From positions 558,001-622,000 of the forward strand of contig NZ_CP013435.1 in the NCBI RefSeq assembly GCF_001718795.1: a DNA stretch of 64,000 nucleotides, read 5' to 3'. A program made the translations under genes and the position numbers. A model generated the notes under the pieces. It searched no databases and had not been told where the DNA came from. It saw only the letters and a program-made list of their open reading frames with translations. Source of the DNA: Burkholderia latens (lineage in GTDB: Bacteria > Pseudomonadota > Gammaproteobacteria > Burkholderiales > Burkholderiaceae). Of this stretch, positions 1 through 8,061 are shown one piece after another (position 1 is the stretch's first letter; the number at the start of each line of letters is the position of its first letter).

Positions 1-167
1 GAATGCTGCGGGCTCCTGTAACGCGCTGATGGGCAGGACGCGAGCGATCCGGTCGCACGTGCGTTTATCCCGGTGTGTGTCGTTCGTAGGCTGGCGTTTG
101 CGTTGGCGCCGGTTCAGCGGAACGAACTGTTGTTCATCGCGGTGAGCGCGTCGAGAGCCGATCATGC

Positions 168-391
168 CACCCGTCACCCGTCACCCGTCACCCGTCACCC
201 GTCACCCGTCACCCGTCACCCGTCACCCGTCACCCGTCACCCGTCACCCGTCACCCGTCACCCGTCACCCGTCACCCGTCACCCGTCACCCGTCACCCGC
301 CACCCGCCACCCGCCACCCGCCACCCGCCACCCGCCACCCGCCACCCGCCACCCGCCACCCGTCGCCCGTCGCCCGCCACCCGCCACCCGC
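168..391. repeat. 7-bp tandem repeat array, 32 units
   Basis: Thirty-two uninterrupted heptamers: 18 copies of CACCCGT (168-293), 9 of CACCCGC (294-356), then one CACCCGT, CGCCCGT and CGCCCGC and two CACCCGC (357-391). The variants are sorted into blocks. Because 7 is not a multiple of 3, every frame stays open and reads as a 7-residue repeat, but nothing suggests translation. The array lies just beyond the terminator of the porin gene. Bases 1-167 show no gene I can recognise. Confidence 0.97.
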
Positions 392-419
392 CGGTCCCAG
401 CCCCACTTCCGGGCGCCAA

Positions 420-446
420 AAGGAAAAAGGCGCCCGGAGGCGCCTT
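420..446 (-). terminator. Rho-independent terminator of the porin gene
   Basis: AAGGCGCC (427-434) and GGCGCCTT (439-446) form a perfect 8-bp stem with a 4-base loop. On the minus strand it is followed by a run of T. It begins about 30 bp after the porin stop codon. Confidence 0.9.
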
Positions 447-476
447 CAAGATGCTGCGGCTTGTCAGACAAGCTGA

Positions 477-1634
477 TTAGAACTTGTGACGGATGCCGAC
501 GCGTGCTGCGACCTGGTTGGTGGTCGTCGACGGGTCGAGACCGTTGATCGAAGCATGTGCCTGAACGACGTTGCCTGCCGAGTCGAGCGCATTGCCCGAA
601 GCATGCTGGTACACGCCGATCACGTAGACGTCCGTGCGCTTCGACAGGAAGTAGTCGACACCCAGCGAGCCCTGGTGGTACTTGGCCGCCGAATTGCCAT
701 CGATCTTGCTGCCTTGCGTGTAGTCGTACGCGGCGCCGACGATCAGCGCCGGGGTCAGCTGATACTTGAAGTTGATTTCGCCGTTGTTGAACGTCGCGGT
801 CTGGTTCACGAACGGACCGACCGAGAAGCCCTTGAACTTCGTGTTCGAGTACGTCGCGCCGATCGTCGCTGCGCCGAACGTATACGCACCGCCTGCACCG
901 ATGACCTGATACGTGTTCGCGCTGTTCGCATACGCGCCGTAAACCGGCGACGACACGGCCGTCGCGGCAGCCGATGCGCCCGTGTTGAACATGCCGCCGA
1001 AGTTCGCCGGCGTGCGTGCGTTCAAGTAGCCGACGCCCAACACCAGCGGACCGTTGTTGTAGCCGGCGCCGAGCGACCAGACCTGGTTCTTCGCGAACTG
1101 GCCGGCTTGACCGCCGAAGCTGTACAAGCCACCGAACGAGAAGCCGCCGTAGGTCGGGCTCGTGTACTTGACCGCGTTGTTCACGCGATAAGCGTTGTTG
1201 AAGTTGTCGAGGTCGCCCGGGTGAGCGGCGATGTAGCCGCCCCACTGGTCGCCTGCCTCGAGCGGGCCGACGAAGTCGACGACCGAGTCGTACTGCCGAC
1301 CCAGCGTGACCGTGCCGTACTGGCTCGACAGGCCGACGTAAGCCTGACGGCCGAACATCAGACCGCCCTGGCCCAGCTTGCCGGAGTTGACGTCGAAACC
1401 GTTCTCGAGCACGAAGATCGCCTTCAGGCCGGCGCCCAGATCTTCCGTGCCGCGCAGGCCGAAGCGGCTGCCTTGCATCACGCCGCTCGATAGGCCGTAC
1501 AGGTGGCCGCCCTTGGCGTTGTTGTTGAAGATGAAGCCTTCATCGATGATGCCGTAAAGCGTCACGCTGCTTTGCGCATGAGCTGCGCCAGCAAACGCGC
1601 CCAGCGCGACGAGCGCGAGAAGCGACTTTTTCAT
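477..1634 (-). CDS. Gram-negative general porin (OmpC-like family)
   Basis: Encodes a 385-residue outer-membrane porin precursor, expected to form a trimeric 16-strand beta-barrel for passive diffusion of small solutes. A classic signal peptide runs from MKKSLLALVAL to AHA at residue 20, with mature QSSVTLYG. The protein ends RHKF, with the terminal Phe typical of BAM-assembled barrels. Barrel-type sequence (GTEDLGAGLKAIF, YVGLSSQYGTVTLGRQYD) matches beta-proteobacterial porins of the Porin_4 type. I chose the ATG at 1634, which has a GGAG site upstream and starts the signal peptide directly; an in-frame start 7 codons earlier would spoil it. The gene is monocistronic, with its own terminator. 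Burkholderia carry many such paralogues, so no symbol is given. Confidence 0.93.
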   Translation of the reverse strand: MKKSLLALVALGAFAGAAHAQSSVTLYGIIDEGFIFNNNAKGGHLYGLSSGVMQGSRFGLRGTEDLGAGLKAIFVLENGFDVNSGKLGQGGLMFGRQAYVGLSSQYGTVTLGRQYDSVVDFVGPLEAGDQWGGYIAAHPGDLDNFNNAYRVNNAVKYTSPTYGGFSFGGLYSFGGQAGQFAKNQVWSLGAGYNNGPLVLGVGYLNARTPANFGGMFNTGASAAATAVSSPVYGAYANSANTYQVIGAGGAYTFGAATIGATYSNTKFKGFSVGPFVNQTATFNNGEINFKYQLTPALIVGAAYDYTQGSKIDGNSAAKYHQGSLGVDYFLSKRTDVYVIGVYQHASGNALDSAGNVVQAHASINGLDPSTTTNQVAARVGIRHKF

Positions 1635-1727
1635 TAACGGATCTCCAAGAATCACTGAATTATTTTGGCGGGGCGGATAGTTATGGTGTGTTGACGGGCC
1701 CCATCAACTTCGCAAGAAGTCGCTCGT

Positions 1728-1755
1728 AATGTAGCAAAGCCGTTTTTTCCGACAA
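1728..1755 (-). promoter_or_regulatory. Putative sigma70 promoter of the porin gene
   Basis: On the minus strand TTGTCG (1755-1750) and TACATT (1733-1728) are separated by 16 bp. This would give an untranslated leader of about 85-90 nt before the porin ATG. Pattern match only. Confidence 0.35.
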
Positions 1756-1911
1756 AGCGAAATGCCGTGGCGCAAGGCCGCCATGTTTCCTTTATGCAAC
1801 AATGGTTAAAATCACGGGTTAACCGCAATTTCCGCTGAATAATCAAGTCGGTTACGCAGCGGAGCACGTGCCTTTGCCGCCCGCGGCAGCACACGCAGCC
1901 AGGAGAACAGG

Positions 1912-2538
1912 ATGGTGTTGGATGAACTGATCAGCGAATTCGATCGCGGCCTGCGATCGCTGACCGGCATTAGCCGGATGAGCCGCCCCGTGCCCGTGCC
2001 GGCGGAGCCGCCCGCCGGCGAATTGACGCCCGCAGAGCGTACGCATGCCGCGGGCCTGATGCGCGTGAACCACGTCGGCGAAGTCTGTGCGCAGGCGCTG
2101 TACCAGGCGCAGAAGCTGACCGCGCGTTCGGCGACGTCGAAGGCGATGTTCGAGGAAGCCGCGCGCGAGGAGGAGGATCATCTCGCCTGGACCGCGCACC
2201 GGCTGAAGGAACTCGATTCGCGTCCGAGCCTGCTCAACCCGCTGTGGTACGCTGGCGCGCTCGCGATCGGAGTGGCGGCCGGCGCGCTGGGCGACAAGGT
2301 CAGCCTCGGCTTCATGGCGGAGACGGAACGTCAGGTCGAGAGCCACCTCGACGGGCACCTGTCCGAATTGCCGGCGACGGATACCGCGTCGCGCGCGATC
2401 GTCGAGCAGATGCGGCTCGATGAGGTGAAGCACGGCAAGGCAGCGACCGACGCCGGCGGGATCGAACTGCCGCTGCCGGCGCGGATGTTGATGCGCGCCG
2501 CGTCGAAGGTCATGACCAGCACTGCATACTATCTGTGA
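1912..2538 (+). CDS. coq7: Demethoxyubiquinone hydroxylase Coq7 (di-iron monooxygenase)
   Basis: Encodes 208 residues, the normal length for bacterial Coq7. It hydroxylates C6 of 2-polyprenyl-3-methyl-6-methoxy-1,4-benzoquinone, a late step of aerobic ubiquinone synthesis, at the inner membrane. The ferritin-like carboxylate and His ligands are visible in [33 protein letters not shown] and [12 protein letters not shown] glycine/alanine-rich hydrophobic helix ([14 protein letters not shown]) lies mid-protein. An AGGAG site sits just before the ATG. The gene stands alone between the divergent porin gene and the dcw cluster and ends in a strong hairpin. Confidence 0.95.
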   Translation: MVLDELISEFDRGLRSLTGISRMSRPVPVPAEPPAGELTPAERTHAAGLMRVNHVGEVCAQALYQAQKLTARSATSKAMFEEAAREEEDHLAWTAHRLKELDSRPSLLNPLWYAGALAIGVAAGALGDKVSLGFMAETERQVESHLDGHLSELPATDTASRAIVEQMRLDEVKHGKAATDAGGIELPLPARMLMRAASKVMTSTAYYL

Positions 2539-2543
2539 CATTC

Positions 2544-2578
2544 GAGCGGTGGGCGGCGCGGGACGCCGCCCACCGCTC
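2544..2578 (+). terminator. Strong hairpin after coq7
   Basis: A perfect 14-bp stem (2544-2557 with 2565-2578) around a 7-base loop starts 5 bp after the coq7 stop. There is no immediate T-run (a T6 lies about 20 bp further on), so it may be a weak terminator or an RNA-stabilising hairpin. Confidence 0.6.
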
Positions 2579-2817
2579 GCCGCCTCGGTATTGCCCGTTT
2601 TTTCCGCGTTTTCCCGCCCCCGAAAGCCCCGCCCACACGCCAGTCTGGCCCGCCTTTCTCACGTATCACCTTCACAAGTTGCACTAGCTCATTCATTTAT
2701 AACGGTTTTTGGTATGAGGGGCCGCATGAGCATGTGCGCGTAAGTCCTTGTTCTGACTAACAAAATTCGTCAAAAAACCGGGCCGCTCCCTTGACCGTCC
2801 CAAACCCTTCCTCTAAA

Positions 2818-2862
2818 GTGGGAGACAGTGTGAGAAAGTGTATTTTTGTGTGATTTGGCGGG
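2818..2862 (+). promoter_or_regulatory. Candidate MraZ-binding boxes, five repeats at 10-bp spacing
   Basis: GTGGG (2818), GTGTG (2828), GTGTA (2838), GTGTG (2848) and GCGGG (2858) lie exactly one helical turn apart, 65 bp upstream of mraZ. MraZ is known to autoregulate dcw operons by binding short direct repeats of the TGGGN or AAAGTG(T/G) type with 5-bp spacers. The rest of the 388-bp gap (2539-2926) holds only the coq7 hairpin and an AT-richer stretch (about 2680-2780) where the promoter probably lies. Confidence 0.75.
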
Positions 2863-2926
2863 CTGTTCGGGCTAAATTCTTGAGCGTTGAGCGGGTGCTT
2901 CGGTGCCCTGAACGGGAGAGCGGAAA

Positions 2927-3355
2927 GTGTTCCAAGGGGCGTCGGCGCTGACGCTCGATGCGAAAGGGCGGATGTCGGTGCCGGCTCGCTATCGCGAAGC
3001 GCTGCAAGGACAGGCAGAAGGACGGGTGACTGTGACCAAGCACCCGGACGGCTGCCTGTTGCTGTTTCCGCGCCCCGAATGGGAAGTATTCCGCGCCAAG
3101 ATTGCCGCGCTGCCGATGGATGCCCATTGGTGGCGGCGCATTTTCCTCGGCAACGCGATGGACGTCGATCTCGACAGCGCAGGCCGGATTCTCGTATCGC
3201 CCGAGCTGCGGATGGCGGCCGGACTGGAAAAGGAAGTCATGTTGTTGGGAATGGGTAGTCACTTCGAGCTGTGGGATTCGCAGACCTACAACGCGAAGGA
3301 GCAGGCAGCGATGGCGCAGGGCATGCCCGACGCGCTGAAGAACTTCACGTTCTGA
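2927..3355 (+). CDS. mraZ: Transcriptional regulator MraZ
   Basis: Encodes 142 residues, the usual length. MraZ has two AbrB-like (SpoVT/MraZ fold) halves and assembles into a ring that binds direct repeats in front of its own operon. Both halves show the family motif: [17 protein letters not shown] near the N-terminus and [16 protein letters not shown] near residue 85. The start is GTG at 2927 with GGGAG upstream; the first residues ([10 protein letters not shown]) agree with the family. It opens the dcw operon, and the boxes at 2818-2862 suggest autoregulation. Confidence 0.96.
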   Translation: MFQGASALTLDAKGRMSVPARYREALQGQAEGRVTVTKHPDGCLLLFPRPEWEVFRAKIAALPMDAHWWRRIFLGNAMDVDLDSAGRILVSPELRMAAGLEKEVMLLGMGSHFELWDSQTYNAKEQAAMAQGMPDALKNFTF

Positions 3356-3378
3356 TTGCGGTGACGGAGACGCCCGCG

Positions 3379-4320
3379 ATGGGAAACGAATTGCAGCATC
3401 GGACCGTATTGCTGGACGAGGCGGTCGAGTCGCTCGTGACGCGGCCGGACGGCACGTATGTCGACGGCACGTTCGGGCGCGGCGGTCATAGTCGCGCGGT
3501 GCTCGCGCGGCTTGCGCCGGCCGGACGGCTCATCGCGTTCGACAAGGATCCGAGGGCGATCGAGACGGCGCAGCGCATCGAGGATGCGCGCTTCTCGATC
3601 GTGCATGACAGCTTTGCGTCGATGCGCGACGCGCTGGCGGCGCGCGGTATCGAAAAGGTGTCGGGGGTGTTGCTGGACCTGGGCGTGTCCTCGCCACAGG
3701 TGGACGATCCGGCGCGCGGTTTCAGCTTTCGCGCGGATGGTCCGCTGGACATGCGGATGGATCCGACGCGTGGCGAGTCGGCGGCCGAGTGGCTTGCACG
3801 GGCTTCGGTGCAGGAATTGACGGAGGTGATACGGGATTATGGGGAAGAACGGTTTGCTTTTCAGATTGCAAAGGCGCTTGTTGCTCGCCGGGCAGAGTCC
3901 GACCGTCTTGGGCCTCTCGACACCACGGGCGAGCTTGCCCAAATCGTGGGTCACGTCGTCAAAACCCGTGAGAAGGGCAAGGATCCGGCAACCCGCACCT
4001 TTCAGGCTATACGGATTCACGTCAATCAAGAGCTTGCGGACCTGCAAGTCGTACTAGACGCGGCATTGTCGTTGCTGGAGCAAGGGGGGCGGCTGGTGGT
4101 CATCAGCTTTCATTCACTCGAGGACCGGATCGTCAAGCGATTCATGCAGGCGCACGCCAGTGCGCCTGCGGTCGATCGCCGCCTGCCGCTCCGTGCCGTC
4201 GACCTCCCGAGCCCGCCGCTCAAGATCATCAGCCGTCAGTTCCCGAGCGAAGCCGAGGTCGCCGCAAATCCGCGCGCCCGCTCCGCCGTGATGCGCATTG
4301 CGGAGCGCGTCACGCCATGA
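3379..4320 (+). CDS. rsmH: 16S rRNA (cytosine1402-N4)-methyltransferase RsmH
   Basis: Encodes 313 residues. RsmH (MraW) methylates N4 of C1402 in 16S rRNA using S-adenosylmethionine. Seen: the SAM loop [14 protein letters not shown] near the N-terminus, [19 protein letters not shown], and the C-terminal [17 protein letters not shown] motif (here [10 protein letters not shown]). I chose the ATG at 3379 ([12 protein letters not shown]), preceded by GGAG; an in-frame GTG at 3361 is the alternative. The stop overlaps the ftsL start (ATGA). Codons between about 3829 and 4083 are much less GC-rich in the third position than the rest of the cluster. Confidence 0.95.
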   Translation: MGNELQHRTVLLDEAVESLVTRPDGTYVDGTFGRGGHSRAVLARLAPAGRLIAFDKDPRAIETAQRIEDARFSIVHDSFASMRDALAARGIEKVSGVLLDLGVSSPQVDDPARGFSFRADGPLDMRMDPTRGESAAEWLARASVQELTEVIRDYGEERFAFQIAKALVARRAESDRLGPLDTTGELAQIVGHVVKTREKGKDPATRTFQAIRIHVNQELADLQVVLDAALSLLEQGGRLVVISFHSLEDRIVKRFMQAHASAPAVDRRLPLRAVDLPSPPLKIISRQFPSEAEVAANPRARSAVMRIAERVTP

Positions 4321-4658
4321 GCCGCTTCAATATCTTCCTGCTGATCATCGTGATGGGCTGCGCGCTGTCGGTCGTCAACTCGACGAACCAGCAACGCCAG
4401 ATCTTCATTCAGCTGCAGCGTGCGCAGTCGCAGGAGCGTCAGCTTCAGCAGGACTATGCGCAGCTTCAATATCAGCAGAGCGCGCTGTCGAAGACGTCGC
4501 GGATCGAGCAGCTCGCGAACGATTCGCTGAAGATGCAGCCGATCACGACGGGCCGTACGCAATACCTGACGCTGCCGCCGGGCGCCGCGAAGGCGATCGA
4601 CGCGCCGATTCCCGCATCGGCCGACGCGGCCGCCAAGCGCAACGGGGGCGCGCGATGA
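4317..4658 (+). CDS. ftsL: Cell division protein FtsL
   Basis: Encodes a 113-residue bitopic membrane protein. A short cytoplasmic N-terminus (MSRFN) is followed by one membrane helix ([15 protein letters not shown]) and a Gln/Leu-rich coiled coil (roughly residues 25-75) in the periplasm. FtsL forms a complex with FtsB and FtsQ and activates FtsW-FtsI. Sequence is poorly conserved in the family, so identity rests on topology, size and position between rsmH and ftsI. It overlaps both neighbours by 4 bp, implying translational coupling. Confidence 0.9.
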   Translation: MSRFNIFLLIIVMGCALSVVNSTNQQRQIFIQLQRAQSQERQLQQDYAQLQYQQSALSKTSRIEQLANDSLKMQPITTGRTQYLTLPPGAAKAIDAPIPASADAAAKRNGGAR

Positions 4659-6526
4659 AACCGTCGCAAAAGCGCCAGGACGTCAAATTCTCGTCGAGCC
4701 CGGTGCTCGGCGTGCACCTGCCGATGTGGCGCTCGAAACTCGTCGTGTTCCTGCTGTTCATGGCGTTCGTCGCGCTCGCCGCGCGCGCGTTCTGGATCCA
4801 GGGGCCGGGCAACGCGTTTTATCAGAAGCAGGGCGAAAGCCGCTATCAGCGCACGATCGAGCTGCCGGCCACGCGCGGCAAGATTCTCGACCGTAACGGG
4901 CTCGTGCTCGCGACGAGCCTGCCGGTGCGTGCGATCTGGGCGATTCCCGACGCGGTGCCGGACGATCTCGACGCGAACAAGATCGCCCAGCTCGGCAAGC
5001 TCCTCGGCATGACGCCGAAGGAGCTGCGCGTGAAGCTGTCGGAAGACAAGGGCTTCGTCTACGTGAAGCGCCAGGTGCCGATCGACATCGCCGACAAGGT
5101 CGCCGCGCTCGACATCCCCGGCGTCTATCAGCGCAACGAATACAAGCGCTTCTATCCGGAAGGCGAGATCACCGCGCACCTGATCGGTTTCACGAACGTC
5201 GAGGACGAAGGGCAGGAAGGCGTCGAGCTCGGCGACCAGAAGATGCTGTCCGGCACGTCGGGTGTGCGTCGCGTGATCAAGGACCGCCTCGGGCACATCG
5301 TGGAGGACGTGGCCGAACAGATCCCGCCGCACAACGGTACGGACGTCGACCTGTCGATCGACAGCAAGATCCAGTACATCGCGTATGCGAACCTCAAGGC
5401 GGCCGTCGAGAAGTTCAAGGCGAAGGCTGGCGCGGCGATGGTCGTCGACGTGCGCACCGGCGAGGTGCTTGCGCTGGTCAACTATCCGACCTACAACCCG
5501 AACGACCGTACGCGCCTGACCGGCGAGCAACTGCGCAACCGGATCCTGACCGACGTGTTCGAGCCGGGCTCGATCATGAAGCCGTTCACGGTGTCGCTCG
5601 CGCTCGATCTGCGGCGCGTGACGCCGAACACGCTCGTCGAAACCGGCAACGGTCACTTCGTGCTGGACGGCGCGCCGATCACCGACGACGCGGGTTTCGG
5701 CACGTTGACGGTCGGCGGCGTGATTCAGAAGTCGAGCAACATCGGCGCGACGAAGATCGCGATGACGATGCGGCCCGAGGAAATGTGGAATATGTATACG
5801 AGCATCGGCCTCGGCCAGGCGCCGAAGGTCGGCTTCCCGGGCGCCGCGGCCGGCCGCCTGCGTCCGTGGAAGAGCTGGCGCCGCATCGAGCAGGCGACGA
5901 TGTCGTACGGCTATGGGTTGTCCGCGTCGCTGTTCCAGCTCGCGCGCGCCTATACCGCGATCGCGCATGACGGCGAACTGATGCCCGTCACCATTTTCAA
6001 GACCGACCCCAACCAGCAGATTGCGGGCACGCAGGTATTCAACCCGACCACCGCGCGCGAAGTGCGCGCGATGCTCGAGACGGTGGTCGCGCCGGGCGGC
6101 ACGTCGCCGGACGCGGCCGTGGCCGGCTATCGCGTCGGGGGCAAGAGCGGTACGGCGTACAAGCATGAAGGCCACGGTTACACGCGCAAGTACCGCGCGT
6201 CGTTTGTCGGGATGGCGCCAATGCCCAATCCGCGGATCGTCGTCGCGGTGTCCGTCGACGAACCGACGGCCGGCAGCCACTTCGGCGGCCAGGTGTCCGG
6301 CCCCGTATTCTCGGCGATCGCCGGCGACACGCTTCGCGCACTCAACGTACCGCCGAACATGCCGGTCAAGCAGCTCGTCGTGTCCGACGACGCGCCGGGC
6401 GCGGCGGCGGCCCCTGCCAAGCCGGGCGGCGCGAAGCCTGGCCCGCAGAAGCTCGCCGCAGGCGCCGGTGCGAAGCATATGATCGTATCCAGCACGACAC
6501 GTAATTCACCAGGAGTTGTTCGATGA
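4655..6526 (+). CDS. ftsI: Penicillin-binding protein 3 (septal transpeptidase FtsI)
   Basis: Encodes 623 residues. FtsI cross-links septal peptidoglycan as the partner of FtsW and is a beta-lactam target. Order: cytoplasmic tail, membrane helix (about residues 28-44), non-catalytic pedestal domain (about 70-230), transpeptidase domain. The catalytic motifs are all present: SIMK (306-309), SSN (360-362) and KSGT (497-500). The C-terminal tail after about residue 570 is Pro/Ala/Lys-rich and probably disordered. The ATG at 4655 lies inside the ftsL stop and follows a G-rich site. The 3' end overlaps murE by ATGA. Confidence 0.97.
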   Translation: MKPSQKRQDVKFSSSPVLGVHLPMWRSKLVVFLLFMAFVALAARAFWIQGPGNAFYQKQGESRYQRTIELPATRGKILDRNGLVLATSLPVRAIWAIPDAVPDDLDANKIAQLGKLLGMTPKELRVKLSEDKGFVYVKRQVPIDIADKVAALDIPGVYQRNEYKRFYPEGEITAHLIGFTNVEDEGQEGVELGDQKMLSGTSGVRRVIKDRLGHIVEDVAEQIPPHNGTDVDLSIDSKIQYIAYANLKAAVEKFKAKAGAAMVVDVRTGEVLALVNYPTYNPNDRTRLTGEQLRNRILTDVFEPGSIMKPFTVSLALDLRRVTPNTLVETGNGHFVLDGAPITDDAGFGTLTVGGVIQKSSNIGATKIAMTMRPEEMWNMYTSIGLGQAPKVGFPGAAAGRLRPWKSWRRIEQATMSYGYGLSASLFQLARAYTAIAHDGELMPVTIFKTDPNQQIAGTQVFNPTTAREVRAMLETVVAPGGTSPDAAVAGYRVGGKSGTAYKHEGHGYTRKYRASFVGMAPMPNPRIVVAVSVDEPTAGSHFGGQVSGPVFSAIAGDTLRALNVPPNMPVKQLVVSDDAPGAAAAPAKPGGAKPGPQKLAAGAGAKHMIVSSTTRNSPGVVR

Positions 6527-8061
6527 GCGCCGCCCGCAGTTCACATCCGGCGCATCAGCAGATCGCAGCCGCGCTCGCGTGGCTGCGCGAGCATGTGACC
6601 CCCGCGGCGCAACTGCACGCCGACACGCGCAGCCTGCAGGCCGGCGACGTGTTTCTCGGCTATGCGGTCGACGGCGCGGACAATCGCGCATTCATTTCCG
6701 ACGCCGTCGCGCGCGGCGCGGCCGCCGTGCTGTATCAGCCGGAAGGCCTCGCGGCCGCGCCGGCGGCGCCCGCCGCGCTTGCAGTGCCGGCCCTCGACGA
6801 ACTGGCCGGCGAGATCGCCAGCGGCTGGTACGGCGACCCGAGCGACGAGTTGCTCGTCGTTGGCGTGACCGGCACGAACGGCAAGACGTCGTGCACGCAA
6901 TGGATCGCCGCGGCGCTGACGGCGCTGCACCAGCCGTGCGCGGTGATCGGCACGCTGGGCACCGGGATGCCGGGGCAGCTTGTGCCCACCGGTTTCACGA
7001 CGCCGGATGCGCCGCAGCTGCAGCGCAGCCTCGCGCAACTGCACGCCGCGGGCGCGCGGGCTGTCGCGATGGAGGTGTCGTCGCACGCGCTGCATCAGGG
7101 CCGGGTGAACGGCACGGCGTTCGATATCGCCGTCTTCACGAACCTCACGCAGGATCACCTCGACTACCACGGCACGTTCGACGCATACGAAGCCGCGAAG
7201 GCGAAGCTGTTCGCGTGGCGCGGGCTGCGCGCGGCGGTCGTCAATCGCGACGACGCAGCCGGCCGGCGCCTGCTCGAGAAGCTGGCCGGGCGCGTTCGCA
7301 CGATCGCATACGGAATCGGCGACGCGCACGCGGCCGACGCCGATCGCGAACTGGTCGCCCACGATGTGCGCGCGACCCCGACGGGCACGGCATTCCGCCT
7401 GCGCTCGTCGTGGGGCGACGCGGACGTCGAGGTCGGCACGCTCGGCACGTTCAACGTCAGCAACCTGCTCGCGGTGCTCGGCTCGCTGCTCGCGGCCGAC
7501 GTGCCGTTCGACGCGGCGATTGCCGAGATCGCGCGGCTCGAGTCCGTGAACGGGCGCATGCAGCGGCTCGGCGGCCGCCTGCAGAACGACGAACCGCTCG
7601 TCGTGATCGACTATGCGCACACCCCGGACGCGCTCGACAAGACGCTCGACGCGCTGCGCCCGATCGCGGCCGCGCGCGGCGGCCGGCTCGTCTGCATGTT
7701 CGGCTGCGGCGGGGATCGCGACGCGACGAAGCGCCCGTTGATGGGCGCGATCGCCGAGCGGCTCGCCGACGAAGTCGTCGTGACGAGCGACAACCCGCGC
7801 AGCGAAGATCCGCAGCGCATCATCGATCAGGTCATCGCAGGCATGGCCGCGCCCGAGCGCGCACGCCGCATCGAGGATCGCGCAAGCGCGATCCTGCAGG
7901 CCGTGCGCGGCGCGGCCCGCGAAGATGTCGTCGTGTTGGCCGGCAAGGGGCACGAGGCCACGCAGGAAATCATGGGAAAGAAACGCGCATTCTCCGATCA
8001 GGATCACGCACGGCTCGCGCTCGCGGCGCGCGCGACGCACGGCAAGGGAGGCGGCGAATGA
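6523..8061 (+). CDS. murE: UDP-MurNAc-tripeptide synthetase MurE
   Basis: Encodes 512 residues. MurE adds meso-diaminopimelate to UDP-MurNAc-L-Ala-D-Glu, using ATP, in the cytoplasm. Seen: the Mur-ligase ATP loop GTNGKTS (117-123), the central-domain sequence TNLTQDHLDYHG with a Mur-type catalytic context, and SDNPRSEDP. The DNPR tetrapeptide is the known signature for diaminopimelate rather than lysine. An AGGAG site precedes the ATG. The gene overlaps ftsI and murF by 4 bp each. Confidence 0.97.
   Translation: MSAARSSHPAHQQIAAALAWLREHVTPAAQLHADTRSLQAGDVFLGYAVDGADNRAFISDAVARGAAAVLYQPEGLAAAPAAPAALAVPALDELAGEIASGWYGDPSDELLVVGVTGTNGKTSCTQWIAAALTALHQPCAVIGTLGTGMPGQLVPTGFTTPDAPQLQRSLAQLHAAGARAVAMEVSSHALHQGRVNGTAFDIAVFTNLTQDHLDYHGTFDAYEAAKAKLFAWRGLRAAVVNRDDAAGRRLLEKLAGRVRTIAYGIGDAHAADADRELVAHDVRATPTGTAFRLRSSWGDADVEVGTLGTFNVSNLLAVLGSLLAADVPFDAAIAEIARLESVNGRMQRLGGRLQNDEPLVVIDYAHTPDALDKTLDALRPIAAARGGRLVCMFGCGGDRDATKRPLMGAIAERLADEVVVTSDNPRSEDPQRIIDQVIAGMAAPERARRIEDRASAILQAVRGAAREDVVVLAGKGHEATQEIMGKKRAFSDQDHARLALAARATHGKGGGE

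Noticed and set aside
168..391. CRISPR array
   Set aside because: The units are contiguous heptamers with no spacers.
73..547. Open frames with SPVTRHP-type repeats over the heptamer array
   Set aside because: A stop-free 7-bp repeat keeps every frame open; there is no ribosome-binding site or protein-like sequence outside the array.
2549..2743. Possible 64-codon gene before mraZ
   Set aside because: It starts inside the coq7 hairpin and has no recognisable protein sequence.
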